DNA of 64,000 nucleotides from CALLMM01 sp964429855 (GCA_964429855.1 CAYSDM010000019.1:1-64000); one strand, 5' to 3'. Counted from the first letter of the stretch, positions 42,091 through 50,782 are shown. Numbers and translations: made by a program. The notes: generated by a model from the sequence alone, not told the origin.

Positions 42091-42120
42091 TTGACTCGCT
42101 TACGCCAATTCGGATACAAT
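42091..42120 (+). promoter_or_regulatory. Sigma-70 promoter of the M2/M3-type peptidase gene
   Basis: TTGACT (42091-42096) and TACAAT (42115-42120) are separated by 18 bp, 30 bp before the peptidase ATG. It diverges from the adjacent sigma-28-like promoter. Confidence 0.65.
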
Positions 42121-42149
42121 GAGACCAGGATACGATTACGGAGAGTGAA

Positions 42150-43745
42150 ATGTCCAACGACGCAAGGCTGCAGGAGTTTATTGACGCGCATCTGGCGGTG
42201 GTTCGACCGCTGCATAAGGAGAGTGCTCTCGCATGGTGGGAGCACTCGCTGACGGGTTCGGAGGAGGCGGCTGAACGCGCTGCCGATCTGACCAGCCGGA
42301 CGATGAAGGTCTATGCCAATCCCGAAGAGTACGCACAGCTTCAGACGCTTCAAGGAGACTATCGCGACCCCCTGTTAAAGCGTCAGCACGATATGCTTTT
42401 GCGCGGTTATCAGGGCGCGCAGATGCCGCCAGAGTATATTGACCGACTGGTGAAGCTGGAGGTGCAGGTCGAGCAGGAGTTCAACACCTATCGCGCCGTG
42501 GTGCGCGGGGAGACCCTGACCGAAAACGATGTGCGCGAGACTCTGCGCGAATCCGCCGACTCCGATTATCGCCGGGAGGTCTGGGAAGCCAGCAAAGCAA
42601 TCGGGGCGCGTGTGGTGGAGCCGGTTCGGGAGATGGTGCGGCTGCGAAATGAGGTAGCGCGCTCGCAGGGATTTCCCAACTACTACACCAAAGAGCTAAC
42701 GCTCGACGAACTGGACGAAGAGCGCGTGTTCGCGCTCTTTGAAGAGCTTGCCGCGCTGACCGATCCGCTCTGGAAGGAGTGGAAGGCGCCGTTTGACGCG
42801 CGTCAGGCGGCGCGTTATGGCATTGCTCCCGATCAACTGCGTCCCTGGCACTATACCGATCAGTTCTTCCAGGAGCCGCCTCCCGGCGACTTTAACATGG
42901 ATCGCTACTTTGCCGATAAAGACCTGGAGGCATTGACGAAGCAGTTCTTTCAGAAAATCGGGCTGCCGGTGGACACCATCCTGGCAAGCAGCGATCTATA
43001 TGAAAAGCCCAATAAGAATCAGCACGCCTTCTGCACCGATATAGACCGGGAAGGGGATGTGCGTGTGCTTTGCAACAACAAACCCAATGAGTACTGGATG
43101 GGCACAATGTTGCATGAGTTCGGGCATGCGGTCTACGACTACTATACCGATTATTCGCTGCCCTATCTTCTTCGCGGTCCGGCGCATACCCTCTCAACCG
43201 AGGCGATTGCGGAACTGATGGGCAGGCTGAGCAAGGACGGCGAGTGGCTGCGAATCTATGTGGGTATTCCGGCAGAAGAGGCGGCGAAGGTGGACGCCGC
43301 TTCCAGAGAGGAGACCCGCGCCAAGTTCCTCATCTTTACGCGCTGGGTGCTGGTGATGTGCAACTTCGAGCGCGCGCTCTATCGCGACCCGGAACAGGAT
43401 TTGAACCGTCTCTGGTGGGATATGGTGGAGCGATACCAGGGCATCCATCGCCCGGATGATCGCAACGCGCCTGACTGGGCTTCCAAGATTCATCTGGCGC
43501 TGGCTCCCGCCTACTATCAGAACTATCTGCTGGGCGAGATGGAGGCGGCGCAGATTCTCAACCATCTGCGAACGGTGGTGCTGTCCGGCGAGCCGTCGGA
43601 TGCGCTCTACACCAGTCCGAAGATAGGGCAGTGGTTGCGCGAGAAGATATTTCTTCCGGGAGCAATTCGCCCCTGGGAGGAGGCTCTGGAGTATGCGACC
43701 GGGGAGAAGTTAAACCCGGAATATTTCGTGGCGCAGTTGAAGTAG
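42150..43745 (+). CDS. Zinc metallopeptidase of the M2/M3 group
   Basis: A 531-residue, mostly helical gluzincin without signal peptide. The zinc site is HEFGH at 322-326 with the third ligand probably Glu351 in STEAIAE, 25 residues later. The C-terminal block (LWWDMVERYQGI, DWASKIHLALAPAYYQNYL) resembles angiotensin-converting-enzyme-type (M2) peptidases as well as M3 oligopeptidases, so I leave the family open. Likely role: cytosolic oligopeptide breakdown. CGGAGAG precedes ATG 42150. Confidence 0.85.
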   Translation: MSNDARLQEFIDAHLAVVRPLHKESALAWWEHSLTGSEEAAERAADLTSRTMKVYANPEEYAQLQTLQGDYRDPLLKRQHDMLLRGYQGAQMPPEYIDRLVKLEVQVEQEFNTYRAVVRGETLTENDVRETLRESADSDYRREVWEASKAIGARVVEPVREMVRLRNEVARSQGFPNYYTKELTLDELDEERVFALFEELAALTDPLWKEWKAPFDARQAARYGIAPDQLRPWHYTDQFFQEPPPGDFNMDRYFADKDLEALTKQFFQKIGLPVDTILASSDLYEKPNKNQHAFCTDIDREGDVRVLCNNKPNEYWMGTMLHEFGHAVYDYYTDYSLPYLLRGPAHTLSTEAIAELMGRLSKDGEWLRIYVGIPAEEAAKVDAASREETRAKFLIFTRWVLVMCNFERALYRDPEQDLNRLWWDMVERYQGIHRPDDRNAPDWASKIHLALAPAYYQNYLLGEMEAAQILNHLRTVVLSGEPSDALYTSPKIGQWLREKIFLPGAIRPWEEALEYATGEKLNPEYFVAQLK

Positions 43746-43755
43746 AGGCGTGATT

Positions 43756-44277
43756 GTGAATTCGGAGCAGGAGCGTCGCGGCCGCGCCCGCCACCGCGCG
43801 CTCCTCGCTCTTTTCTACTATGGTCCGTTGGTCCTCTGGGCACTGGTGATCGGAACCCTCTCCACCAGCGCGGGCAGTCGCGAAACTTCCTTCGGTATCC
43901 TCGTTCGCACGCTGCAGCAGTTTGCTCCCGACCTGATAAGCTCATTCTCTGCGGAGAATCTGGGGCAGCTTGACTATGCGTTCCGTAAATTCGCCCACTT
44001 CGCTCAGTATCTCGTCCTGACGCTGCTGGCGGTGCGCGCGCTTCAATTCGGACGTTCCCGTCTGCGGTGGCAGTCGGTGATAGCGGGGCTGGCGGGCAGC
44101 GTTCTCTTTGCAGCAGGGGATGAGGCGAATCAGATGCTGCATCCTTCCCGTTCTCCCTCGGTCTACGACGTGCTGCTGGATGCGGCAGGCTCTACGACCG
44201 CCGCATCTCTGGTCGTTCTCTGGGCAGGCATCAAGGCGCTGGAGCGACGCCTGCGGGAGAAGACGGAGATCCCCTGA
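43756..44277 (+). CDS. VanZ-like membrane protein
   Basis: A 173-residue protein with about four hydrophobic segments and the VanZ pattern: RKFAHFAQYLVLTLLAVRAL, then GDEANQMLHPSRSPSVYDVLLD. Related proteins are common and poorly understood apart from teicoplanin resistance VanZ. It has no ATG; GTG 43756 sits 7 bp after GTAGAGG and is preferred to GTG 43750. It starts just after the peptidase gene and is probably read with it. Confidence 0.75.
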   Translation: MNSEQERRGRARHRALLALFYYGPLVLWALVIGTLSTSAGSRETSFGILVRTLQQFAPDLISSFSAENLGQLDYAFRKFAHFAQYLVLTLLAVRALQFGRSRLRWQSVIAGLAGSVLFAAGDEANQMLHPSRSPSVYDVLLDAAGSTTAASLVVLWAGIKALERRLREKTEIP

Positions 44278-44303
44278 CCGGTTCACTCTCTCCTGAGCGC
44301 GAT

Positions 44304-44654
44304 TCAGGCGCGGCGTTCTTCCTGCGAGCCTTTCGGGGAAGGGGAGGGAGCATAGGCGCGGGTTGTGCGGCGCGCGGAGGCGCACTGCTTCAACTGCGCG
44401 GAGACGCTCTTCATCCGGGCGGTCAGAAATGCTTCCGCTTCTGCATGCGCCGCCTGAATCTCGGCAATAGTCGCTTTCTGCGCCGGAGAGAAGAGGATCG
44501 GGCGATTCAAGAGCGGCTGCATGGTGGACGGGAGCAGTTCCGCGATTCGGCACAACGCCTCCACATCTTCCAGGGCGACGGCGGCGCGCTCTTCACGCGC
44601 AAGCTGCTCCAGACGAAGCAGGGCGCGTTCCGGGGTTAAAAGAGGAGCGTTCAT
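44304..44654 (-). CDS. Small helical protein downstream of fliS (FliT-like position)
   Basis: A 116-residue charged, helical protein: leucine- and glutamate-rich N-terminal two thirds, then a Ser/Pro/Arg-rich tail. By position (last gene after fliD-fliS) and size it could be the FliT flagellar chaperone, but sequence similarity is not evident. Its ATG overlaps the fliS stop (ATGA), so it is translationally coupled to fliS. Confidence 0.55.
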   Translation of the reverse strand: MNAPLLTPERALLRLEQLAREERAAVALEDVEALCRIAELLPSTMQPLLNRPILFSPAQKATIAEIQAAHAEAEAFLTARMKSVSAQLKQCASARRTTRAYAPSPSPKGSQEERRA

Positions 44655-45061
44655 GCGGCAGCGCTCGTGACAGCGCGAGCCTGCGACTGATCCAGTTCAG
44701 ACCAGCTTGCGCGTAGTTCGCGCAGCATTCCAATCACCTCGTCCAGCGGCTCCAGGCGGTCATGGACATTCGCCTCCAGTGTGCGATTGAGCATATAGGT
44801 ATAGAGCCGCTGCAGGTTAGCCGCCACCTCGCCTCCATTTTCGGTATCCAGCGACCCGATCAGTTCAGAGAGGATTCTCTGCGCTTTGAGTATGTGAATA
44901 TGACGGAGTTCCAGTTCGCGGGAGTGCATCTTCTCCTTCGCGATAGTCAGGAAGCGGATCGCTCCATCATAGAGCATAATTACCAGTTGCGTCGGGCGCG
45001 CCGATTCAACCTGTGTGCGTAGATACTGCTGCGCCAGTTTCTGCGAGGATGCCTGAGTCAT
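44651..45061 (-). CDS. fliS: Flagellar export chaperone FliS
   Basis: A 136-residue FliS that binds the C-terminus of flagellin before export. The typical N-terminal blocks are present: QYLRTQVESARPTQLVIMLYDGAIRFL, given in part as PTQLVIMLYDGAIRFL, followed by the four-helix bundle and YTYMLNRTLEAN. ATG 45061 has GAAGG about 10 bp upstream and is preferred to the GTG six codons earlier. It starts 36 bp after fliD on the same strand. Confidence 0.93.
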   Translation of the reverse strand: MTQASSQKLAQQYLRTQVESARPTQLVIMLYDGAIRFLTIAKEKMHSRELELRHIHILKAQRILSELIGSLDTENGGEVAANLQRLYTYMLNRTLEANVHDRLEPLDEVIGMLRELRASWSELDQSQARAVTSAAA

Positions 45062-45096
45062 ATTATCTATAACCTTCACATGGGGATCGGACTGCT

Positions 45097-47347
45097 TTAC
45101 TGTGCGCTTGCCAATCCGGCAAGACCGGCTCCGGCGGCGCGGATACGACTGACGGCTCTCTCCATCTCCGCGAACTGCGTTCGCAGGCGGACCTCCTCCG
45201 ACTTCAACCGCTCCTGAAGCCGTTGAATCTGCTCGCCAATCTCCTTCACCTGCTCTCCGAGAGAGTTGGACACCTGCGTAAGCGTGCCCGAAAGAAAGTC
45301 CGTCGCCTCTTTCGAGTATGTTTTCACCCGGTTGGCGACGCCTTTCGTAAAGGTGATCGTGCCAAGATCGCCGGTAACGGTGGAGGTGATGCGAAGCTGA
45401 AGCCCATCTGTGTTGGCGTTACCGGAGTTTCCGGTGAGAAACTGTCCGTTTCCGGTGGCGGCTTCTCCGTTGATGGTTCCGGCGACATTCTGCGCGGTGG
45501 CGTTGAGCAGGACATTGCCGAGACCGCTGTTGTTGGCGGCGGCTGCCTGACTGGAGACGACATTGAAGTCGAAATTCGATCCATACTGTCTGGCGGTGAG
45601 AGTCAGACGATTACCGAGTTTCGATGCGACAATAAACTGAGAGACGGAACTGTCGGCGTTGATCTGGGAGATGATGTCGTCCAGCGTGCTGTTCGCGCTC
45701 AAGAAGACGGTGCGTCCGCTCGCGCCGAACTGCCCGCCGGTGAATGTCAGAGTCTCCACGTTCGGGTTGTCGTTCTCCGTTTTCTCGGTTCCGGCGGTCA
45801 ACGCCGCCTGAGTCGCCAGTTGCGTGATGTTGATGGCGTATCCGGTGGAAGCGCTGGCTTTTGTCTTTTCGCTGGAAGCGATATAGGAGACCGCGCTGCT
45901 GGTGGCGGAGCCGACCGCCTGAAACAGCTTCGCAACCTCGCCCAGTTTACTGTTGAGCGCGTTGTCCAGCGTGGCGCTGTTGATGGAGAGCCGGTTGTCG
46001 GTCTCCAGCGTGATGCCGACCTGCGCCAGAACGCTCGCGCTTCCGCTCAGACCGCTGACCTGATCCGTGACGATCTGTGTGAGGGTATCCATCAGATTGA
46101 TCACGGAGCTTTCGCCCAGCAGGGGACCTCCCTGAAGGGTCTGCGTATCGAAGAAGGTCAGGTCTTTCACCGTGCGTACCAGATCGTTGAACTTGGTGAC
46201 GAAGTTTTCAATATTGGATTTAATCGTCTCGGTATCGCTGTTGATACTGATCGTTGTCGTCGGCGATCCGGTATCCTTCAGAAGATTGATTGTGACGCCA
46301 GGCACGACATCCGAGAGGGTGTTGCTGCTGCGGGTTGCGGTCAGTCCGTTGATGAGAAAACTGGAGTCGCGCCCGGCTGTCAGCGTGCTGCTGATACTGT
46401 TCTGCAGGATTCCCAGGTTAGTCAGGATATTATTGCTGTCCGTAAAGGTGGGCGTGGAAGATGCGCCAGCGATCTGCAACTGCTGGCGATTCGCGCCGCT
46501 CACCGGGTCTTTCGTGGTGACGATGCTGGCGGTGACGTCGGTGATTCCCGCGCTGTTGATCTTCCCCGCGATGGCGGTCAGCGAGTCGGTAGCGAAGTCA
46601 ATCGCGACGTTCATCCCATTGATCTGTATTGTGCCAGCCTGCGGCGCGGTGAGTCCGATCAGTGTGCCGATAGAGGTGGCGCTGTCGTTGAACAGAAGCG
46701 ATGCCGCCCCATTGGTGATTGGACTGCGAATGGAGGTCGCTGCGCCTGTCAGTCCAAGAGACTGAAGGATCGTGCCGCCGGATGTGTCGGAAAGATTAAT
46801 GGTATTGGAGGCGCCGGTGTTTGCGCTGGTCAGGGTAAGTGTATAGCTGTCGGCAGCGGTAGAGATTACGGCGGCATTGATTCCGACCTTCGCGCTGTTG
46901 ATATTGGCGGCGATAATCTGAAGCGAATCGGTGGAAGCGATGTTAATCGCCTTGCCGTTCAGGACAATCTGCCCGCTCAGTCCCATGGCGTTGGTCTGAC
47001 TCGTCTGCGCGGAGGCGGCGATGCGGTGCGCCTGCGCCAGTTGATTGACCTGCAGGGAGTAGGAGCCTGCGGGCGCGCCTGGCTGTACGGTGGCGGTGGC
47101 GACCGCCTCCGAGATCCTCCTGGAGGCTGCCGCCCTGGNNNNNNNNNNCCAGCGCGGAGGCTGCTGAGAGCAGTCCCGATGCAAGCGCGGAAATCTGATT
47201 GATGGATGCCTGACGCTGCTGTATCTGTTGCTGCTGCTTTTGAAGGGCGGCGATAGGGCGCTGGCTGAGTTTCGTAAGCTGTTGTATGATACTCTCGGTA
47301 TCAATGCCTGTGCCCAGTCCTGAAAAGTTAATTCCGCTTAGACTCAT
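45097..47347 (-). CDS. fliD: Flagellar hook-associated protein 2 / filament cap (FliD), interrupted by an assembly gap
   Basis: FliD caps the growing filament and folds flagellin onto it. The start MSLSGINFSGLGTGIDTESIIQQL (given in part: FSGLGTGIDTESII) is at 47347, and the rest runs to 45097, ending in the coiled-coil C-terminus. Ten Ns at 47139-47148 lie near codon 67. Reading frame before and after the Ns differs by one base, so the true gap length is not 10; nothing else suggests a real mutation. With the gap repaired the protein is about 750 residues, larger than enterobacterial FliD. SD AGAGGA is nine bases upstream. A terminator of the flagellin transcript stands only 20 bp before the start. 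Confidence 0.9.
47139..47148. other. Assembly gap (10 N) inside fliD
   Basis: The gap is flanked by GCCGCCCTGG and CCAGCGCGGAGG, GC-rich and partly self-complementary. The frame break across it shows that its size is arbitrary. Confidence 0.95.
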
Positions 47348-47361
47348 TGCATCCTCTGCAC

Positions 47362-47400
47362 AAAAGATAGGGATCAGGGAATGGATTCCCTGATCCCTAT
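47362..47400 (-). terminator. Intrinsic terminator after flagellin 1
   Basis: ATAGGGATCAGGGAA (47367-47381) pairs exactly with its complement (47386-47400) around a four-base loop. On the minus strand it is followed by CTTTTG. It lies between flagellin 1 and fliD. Confidence 0.75.
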
Positions 47401-47440
47401 TCCCTATCTACGATTTGTTGACTGCCGGTATTTATCCGGT

Positions 47441-48868
47441 TTATCGCAGGAGCGACAGAACCTGCGACGGCTGCTGGTTCGCCTGCGCCAGAACGGAGGT
47501 TCCCGCCTGTTGGAGGATCTGGTTCTTGGTGAGACTGACCACCTCCTGCGCCACATTCGCATCGCGAATCTGCGACTCGGAAGCGGACAGGTTCTCCACG
47601 CCGACGCCCAGATACCGAATGGTGCTGTCCAGGGTGTTGCGCTGGAAGGCTCCAAGCTGCGCCCGCAGTACCGAAATCTGCGAGATCGCCTCATCGAGAA
47701 TCTTGATGGCGTTTGACGCTCCCGTCGCTGTCGTCACGTCCACCGTTCGCAGGGAAGATCCGGCTACAACCGTGTTCCCCAGCGAGTTGGTCTGGGTGTT
47801 GCCAAGAGCGGACAGGACGAACTGCCCGGAGTTGGCACCGATCTGGAACTGCAATGCTCCGGCCGTCACAGTCGCCACATTGCTGCCGGCGGTCGTCGTG
47901 CTGTTGCCCGCCTCAGTCAACAGAATGCTGTTGCCATAGGTGTCGGTCAGACGAAGACCCGAATCACCGCTGGCGCGTCCACCGGTGAAGGTGGCGGTGG
48001 TGCTGCCGATCTGCACAGAGGCGACAGCATTGATCCCGCTGACGCTGGTGCTGGTGGTTCCGTTGATGATGGTCGCGCTCTCCGACAGAGAGACCTGGAA
48101 GTTGGCTCCGAAGTTCTGCTGTGTCAGCACGATGCTCTCGCTGCCGAAGTTGGCTCCGACGCCGGTGATGCTGGCGAGATTGTTGATCTTGTCCACGACC
48201 GTCTGCACGGTATCGCTGGCCGCCACCGAGATGGACTGACCGTTGATGACGATATTGCCCGCATTGGCGACCGTCGCATTGACGGAGGCGTAGGTGGCGG
48301 CTCCGGTGACGGAGGCGCGTGTGGCGGTGGTGGAGACAGTGACGCTGACATTGCCGGACGAAGTAGAGGCTCCGGCGAAGGTGCTGCTGACATAGATGCC
48401 GGACAGTCGGGTGGTATCCACAACCGCCGCGGCGATACCGGACGTTCCATCCAGAAGCTTCTTGGTGCCGAACTGAGTCTGAGTCGCTATACGATCAATA
48501 CTCGACAACGCCGAATCGATCTGTGTCTGATCTGCCTTGACAGCGGTCAGGTCATTGACGCCGGTGTTGGCTGCGTGTACCGCCAGCGTGCGAACGGAGC
48601 GCAGAAGCGAGTTGATTTCAGAGAGCGCTCCCTCCGCGGTCTTGATCAGGTTGTTGGCGTCCTGGGCGTTGGAGATCGCCTGATTCAATCCCTCGACCTG
48701 AGCGCGCAATCCTTCCGAGATAATCAGTCCCGCCGGGTCGTCTGCAGCTCGGTTGATGCGAAGACCGGAAGACAGTCGCTCAATGGAGAGGGAGACGGAC
48801 TGGCTGGTCTGCTGAAGGTTGCGCAGAGCATTTATGGCGGTGACATTGGTGTTAATGCGTAGGCTCAT
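47441..48868 (-). CDS. fliC: Flagellin 1
   Basis: A 475-residue flagellin with the standard helical ends: N-terminal MSLRINTNVTAINALRNLQ, then RLSSGLRINRAADDPAG, and C-terminal NLSASESQIRDANVAQE with a final LLR. The middle (about residues 152-349, beta-rich, Ser/Thr/Gly) is identical at nucleotide level to flagellin 2, while the ends differ at scattered positions. AAGGAGG precedes ATG 48868. It has a sigma-28-like promoter about 170 bp upstream and a leader hairpin with a GGA loop. fliD, fliS and a FliT-like gene follow. Confidence 0.95.
   Translation of the reverse strand: MSLRINTNVTAINALRNLQQTSQSVSLSIERLSSGLRINRAADDPAGLIISEGLRAQVEGLNQAISNAQDANNLIKTAEGALSEINSLLRSVRTLAVHAANTGVNDLTAVKADQTQIDSALSSIDRIATQTQFGTKKLLDGTSGIAAAVVDTTRLSGIYVSSTFAGASTSSGNVSVTVSTTATRASVTGAATYASVNATVANAGNIVINGQSISVAASDTVQTVVDKINNLASITGVGANFGSESIVLTQQNFGANFQVSLSESATIINGTTSTSVSGINAVASVQIGSTTATFTGGRASGDSGLRLTDTYGNSILLTEAGNSTTTAGSNVATVTAGALQFQIGANSGQFVLSALGNTQTNSLGNTVVAGSSLRTVDVTTATGASNAIKILDEAISQISVLRAQLGAFQRNTLDSTIRYLGVGVENLSASESQIRDANVAQEVVSLTKNQILQQAGTSVLAQANQQPSQVLSLLR
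47822..48414 (-). repeat. Identical central flagellin segment, copy in flagellin 1 (593 bp)
   Basis: By eye I find no mismatch between 47822-48414 and 49652-50244 (constant offset 1830 bp). Identity breaks sharply at both ends. Similarity then continues at a lower level and rises again near the 3' end of both genes. Confidence 0.85.
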
Positions 48869-48938
48869 TACGACTTTCCTCCTTGAATGAAGCGAGGGGA
48901 GAGAACTATCCGCGCTCTCTCTTTATCTCCTCGCGATG

Positions 48939-48959
48939 GTTCCGGCATCCGGCCGAAAC
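48939..48959 (-). promoter_or_regulatory. Leader hairpin of flagellin 1 with GGA loop (CsrA-site-like)
   Basis: On the minus strand GTTTCGGC, loop CGGAT, GCCGGAAC form an 8-bp stem with one G-U pair, 71 nt before the ATG. Flagellin 2 has the same stem with loop AGGAC at a similar distance. Confidence 0.5.
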
Positions 48960-49037
48960 CGTACTACACAGGGCGATTGTGAAGCAGTATTCGACGAATT
49001 CCATACCTGTTAAGAATTCCATCTCTTCACACGCCGA

Positions 49038-49065
49038 TTATCGGCAGGCGTGCAAGGGAACTTTA
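49038..49065 (-). promoter_or_regulatory. Sigma-28 (FliA/SigD) promoter of flagellin 1
   Basis: On the minus strand TAAAGTTC (49065-49058), 12 bp, then a perfect GCCGATAA (49045-49038). Transcription should start near 49030, leaving a leader of about 160 nt that contains the GGA hairpin. Of the 402-bp region 48869-49270 this accounts for the left half; the terminator of flagellin 2 and repeat copy 2 fill the rest. Confidence 0.75.
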
Positions 49066-49090
49066 GAGAGAAGAGAAGGCGAACCGGCAG

Positions 49091-49130
49091 TTAAAAAAGA
49101 GCCGGAGATCGGTTACCGATCTCCGGCTCT
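49091..49130 (-). terminator. Intrinsic terminator after flagellin 2
   Basis: AGAGCCGGAGATCGG and its exact complement (49098-49112, 49116-49130) form a 15-bp stem with a three-base loop. On the minus strand it ends in CTCTTTTTTAA. Repeat copy 2 lies between this terminator and the flagellin 2 stop. Confidence 0.9.
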
Positions 49131-49147
49131 CAGGAGCGTGTTGAAAG

Positions 49148-49274
49148 ACTAGCAGATCGTCATGGTAGTTTGGAGGGCTGTCATTCTGAGCGAAGCGAAG
49201 AATCTTTAAGATGTCTCGCTGCGCTCGACATGACAGCCAGGCGATGCAGCCGTTCTACCTTGACGGTGTACTAG
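49148..49274 (+). repeat. CTAG-bounded dispersed repeat, copy 2 (127 bp)
   Basis: Same left end (ACTAGCAGATCGTC), core (GTCATTCTGAGCGAAGCGAAG) and right end (TCTACCTTGACGGTGTACTAG) as copy 1, with a shorter interior. The CTAG at the right end contributes the TAG stop codon of flagellin 2 on the minus strand, so the element sits exactly at the end of that gene, inside its 3' untranslated region. Confidence 0.8.
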
Positions 49275-50698
49275 CGCAGAAGCGCAAGCACAAGCTGCGG
49301 GTTCTGGTTCGCCTGCGCCAGAACGGAGGTTCCCGCCTGCTGGAGGATCTGGTTCTTGGTGAGACTGACCACCTCCTGCGCCACATTCGTATCGCGAATC
49401 TGCGACTCGGAAGCGGACAGGTTCTCCACGCCGACGCCCAGGAAGCGGATGGTGCTGTCCAGGGTGTTGCGCTGGAAGGCTCCAAGCTGCGCCCGCAATC
49501 CAGATATCTGCGAGATCGCCTCATCCACAATCTTGATGGCGTTTGACGCTCCCGTCGCTGTCGTCACATTGATGGAAGAGAGATTACTTCCGGAGACAAC
49601 GGTATTGCCCAGGGCGGATATCTGCGCGCTTGTGATCGAAGTGTTCACGGTCTGCCCGGAGTTGGCACCGATCTGGAACTGCAATGCTCCGGCCGTCACA
49701 GTCGCCACATTGCTGCCGGCGGTCGTCGTGCTGTTGCCCGCCTCAGTCAACAGAATGCTGTTGCCATAGGTGTCGGTCAGACGAAGACCCGAATCACCGC
49801 TGGCGCGTCCACCGGTGAAGGTGGCGGTGGTGCTGCCGATCTGCACAGAGGCGACAGCATTGATCCCGCTGACGCTGGTGCTGGTGGTTCCGTTGATGAT
49901 GGTCGCGCTCTCCGACAGAGAGACCTGGAAGTTGGCTCCGAAGTTCTGCTGTGTCAGCACGATGCTCTCGCTGCCGAAGTTGGCTCCGACGCCGGTGATG
50001 CTGGCGAGATTGTTGATCTTGTCCACGACCGTCTGCACGGTATCGCTGGCCGCCACCGAGATGGACTGACCGTTGATGACGATATTGCCCGCATTGGCGA
50101 CCGTCGCATTGACGGAGGCGTAGGTGGCGGCTCCGGTGACGGAGGCGCGTGTGGCGGTGGTGGAGACAGTGACGCTGACATTGCCGGACGAAGTAGAGGC
50201 TCCGGCGAAGGTGCTGCTGACATAGATGCCGGACAGTCGGGTGGAGTCCACGAGCGCCGCGGCGATACCGGACGTTCCATCCAGCAGTTTTTTCGCTCCG
50301 AACTGAGTCTGTGTGGCAATGCGTTGAATGCTTGCCAGCGCGGAATCGATCTGCGTCTGGTTTGCCTGCACGGCATTGACATCGTTCGCGCCGGTGTTGG
50401 ATGCGCTGACTGCCAGCGTGCGAACGGAGCGCAGAAGCGAGTTGATCTCTGCCAGCGAACCTTCCGCGGTCTTGATCAGGTTGTTGGCGTCCTGGGCATT
50501 GGAGACGGCTTGATTCATGCCGTCAATCTGAGCGCGCAATCCTTCCGAGATAATCAGTCCCGCCGGGTCGTCGGCGGAGCGGTTGATACGAAGACCGGAA
50601 GACAGTCGCTCAATCGAAGTCGAAACCGCCTGGCTGGTCTGCTGAAGGTTGCGCAGTGCCCCGATAGCCGTTACGTTCGTGTTTATTCTCAAACTCAT
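49271..50698 (-). CDS. fliC: Flagellin 2
   Basis: A second 475-residue flagellin, same length as flagellin 1, with N-terminal MSLRINTNVTAIGALRNLQ and C-terminal NLSASESQIRDTNVAQE, ending LALLR. Central residues about 152-349 are encoded by DNA identical to flagellin 1. The TAG stop lies in the boundary of repeat copy 2. GGAGGAG precedes ATG 50698, and a GGA-loop hairpin stands 64 nt upstream. I could not find a good sigma-28 promoter in its upstream region. Confidence 0.95.
   Translation of the reverse strand: MSLRINTNVTAIGALRNLQQTSQAVSTSIERLSSGLRINRSADDPAGLIISEGLRAQIDGMNQAVSNAQDANNLIKTAEGSLAEINSLLRSVRTLAVSASNTGANDVNAVQANQTQIDSALASIQRIATQTQFGAKKLLDGTSGIAAALVDSTRLSGIYVSSTFAGASTSSGNVSVTVSTTATRASVTGAATYASVNATVANAGNIVINGQSISVAASDTVQTVVDKINNLASITGVGANFGSESIVLTQQNFGANFQVSLSESATIINGTTSTSVSGINAVASVQIGSTTATFTGGRASGDSGLRLTDTYGNSILLTEAGNSTTTAGSNVATVTAGALQFQIGANSGQTVNTSITSAQISALGNTVVSGSNLSSINVTTATGASNAIKIVDEAISQISGLRAQLGAFQRNTLDSTIRFLGVGVENLSASESQIRDTNVAQEVVSLTKNQILQQAGTSVLAQANQNPQLVLALLR
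49652..50244 (-). repeat. Identical central flagellin segment, copy in flagellin 2
   Basis: Partner of 47822-48414. See that entry for how the match was established and where it ends. Confidence 0.85.
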
Positions 50699-50761
50699 TG
50701 TGAATGATCTCCTCCGTGAACCTGCAGGGGCGGATCTCGTGTTGTCTACCTCCCTGCGGGT

Positions 50762-50782
50762 GTTTCGGCGTCCTGCCGAAAC
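50762..50782 (-). promoter_or_regulatory. Leader hairpin of flagellin 2 with AGGAC loop (CsrA-site-like)
   Basis: On the minus strand GTTTCGGC-AGGAC-GCCGAAAC is a perfect 8-bp stem with GGA in the loop, the classical CsrA/RsmA recognition form. The remaining bases to 50997 hold no other gene, only a possible second stem around 50725-50757 and the ribosome site of the next gene. Confidence 0.55.

Noticed and set aside
45223..47202. Long plus-strand open frame (659 codons) opposite fliD
   Set aside because: It runs through the N gap, has no recognisable domain, and mirrors fliD codon periodicity.
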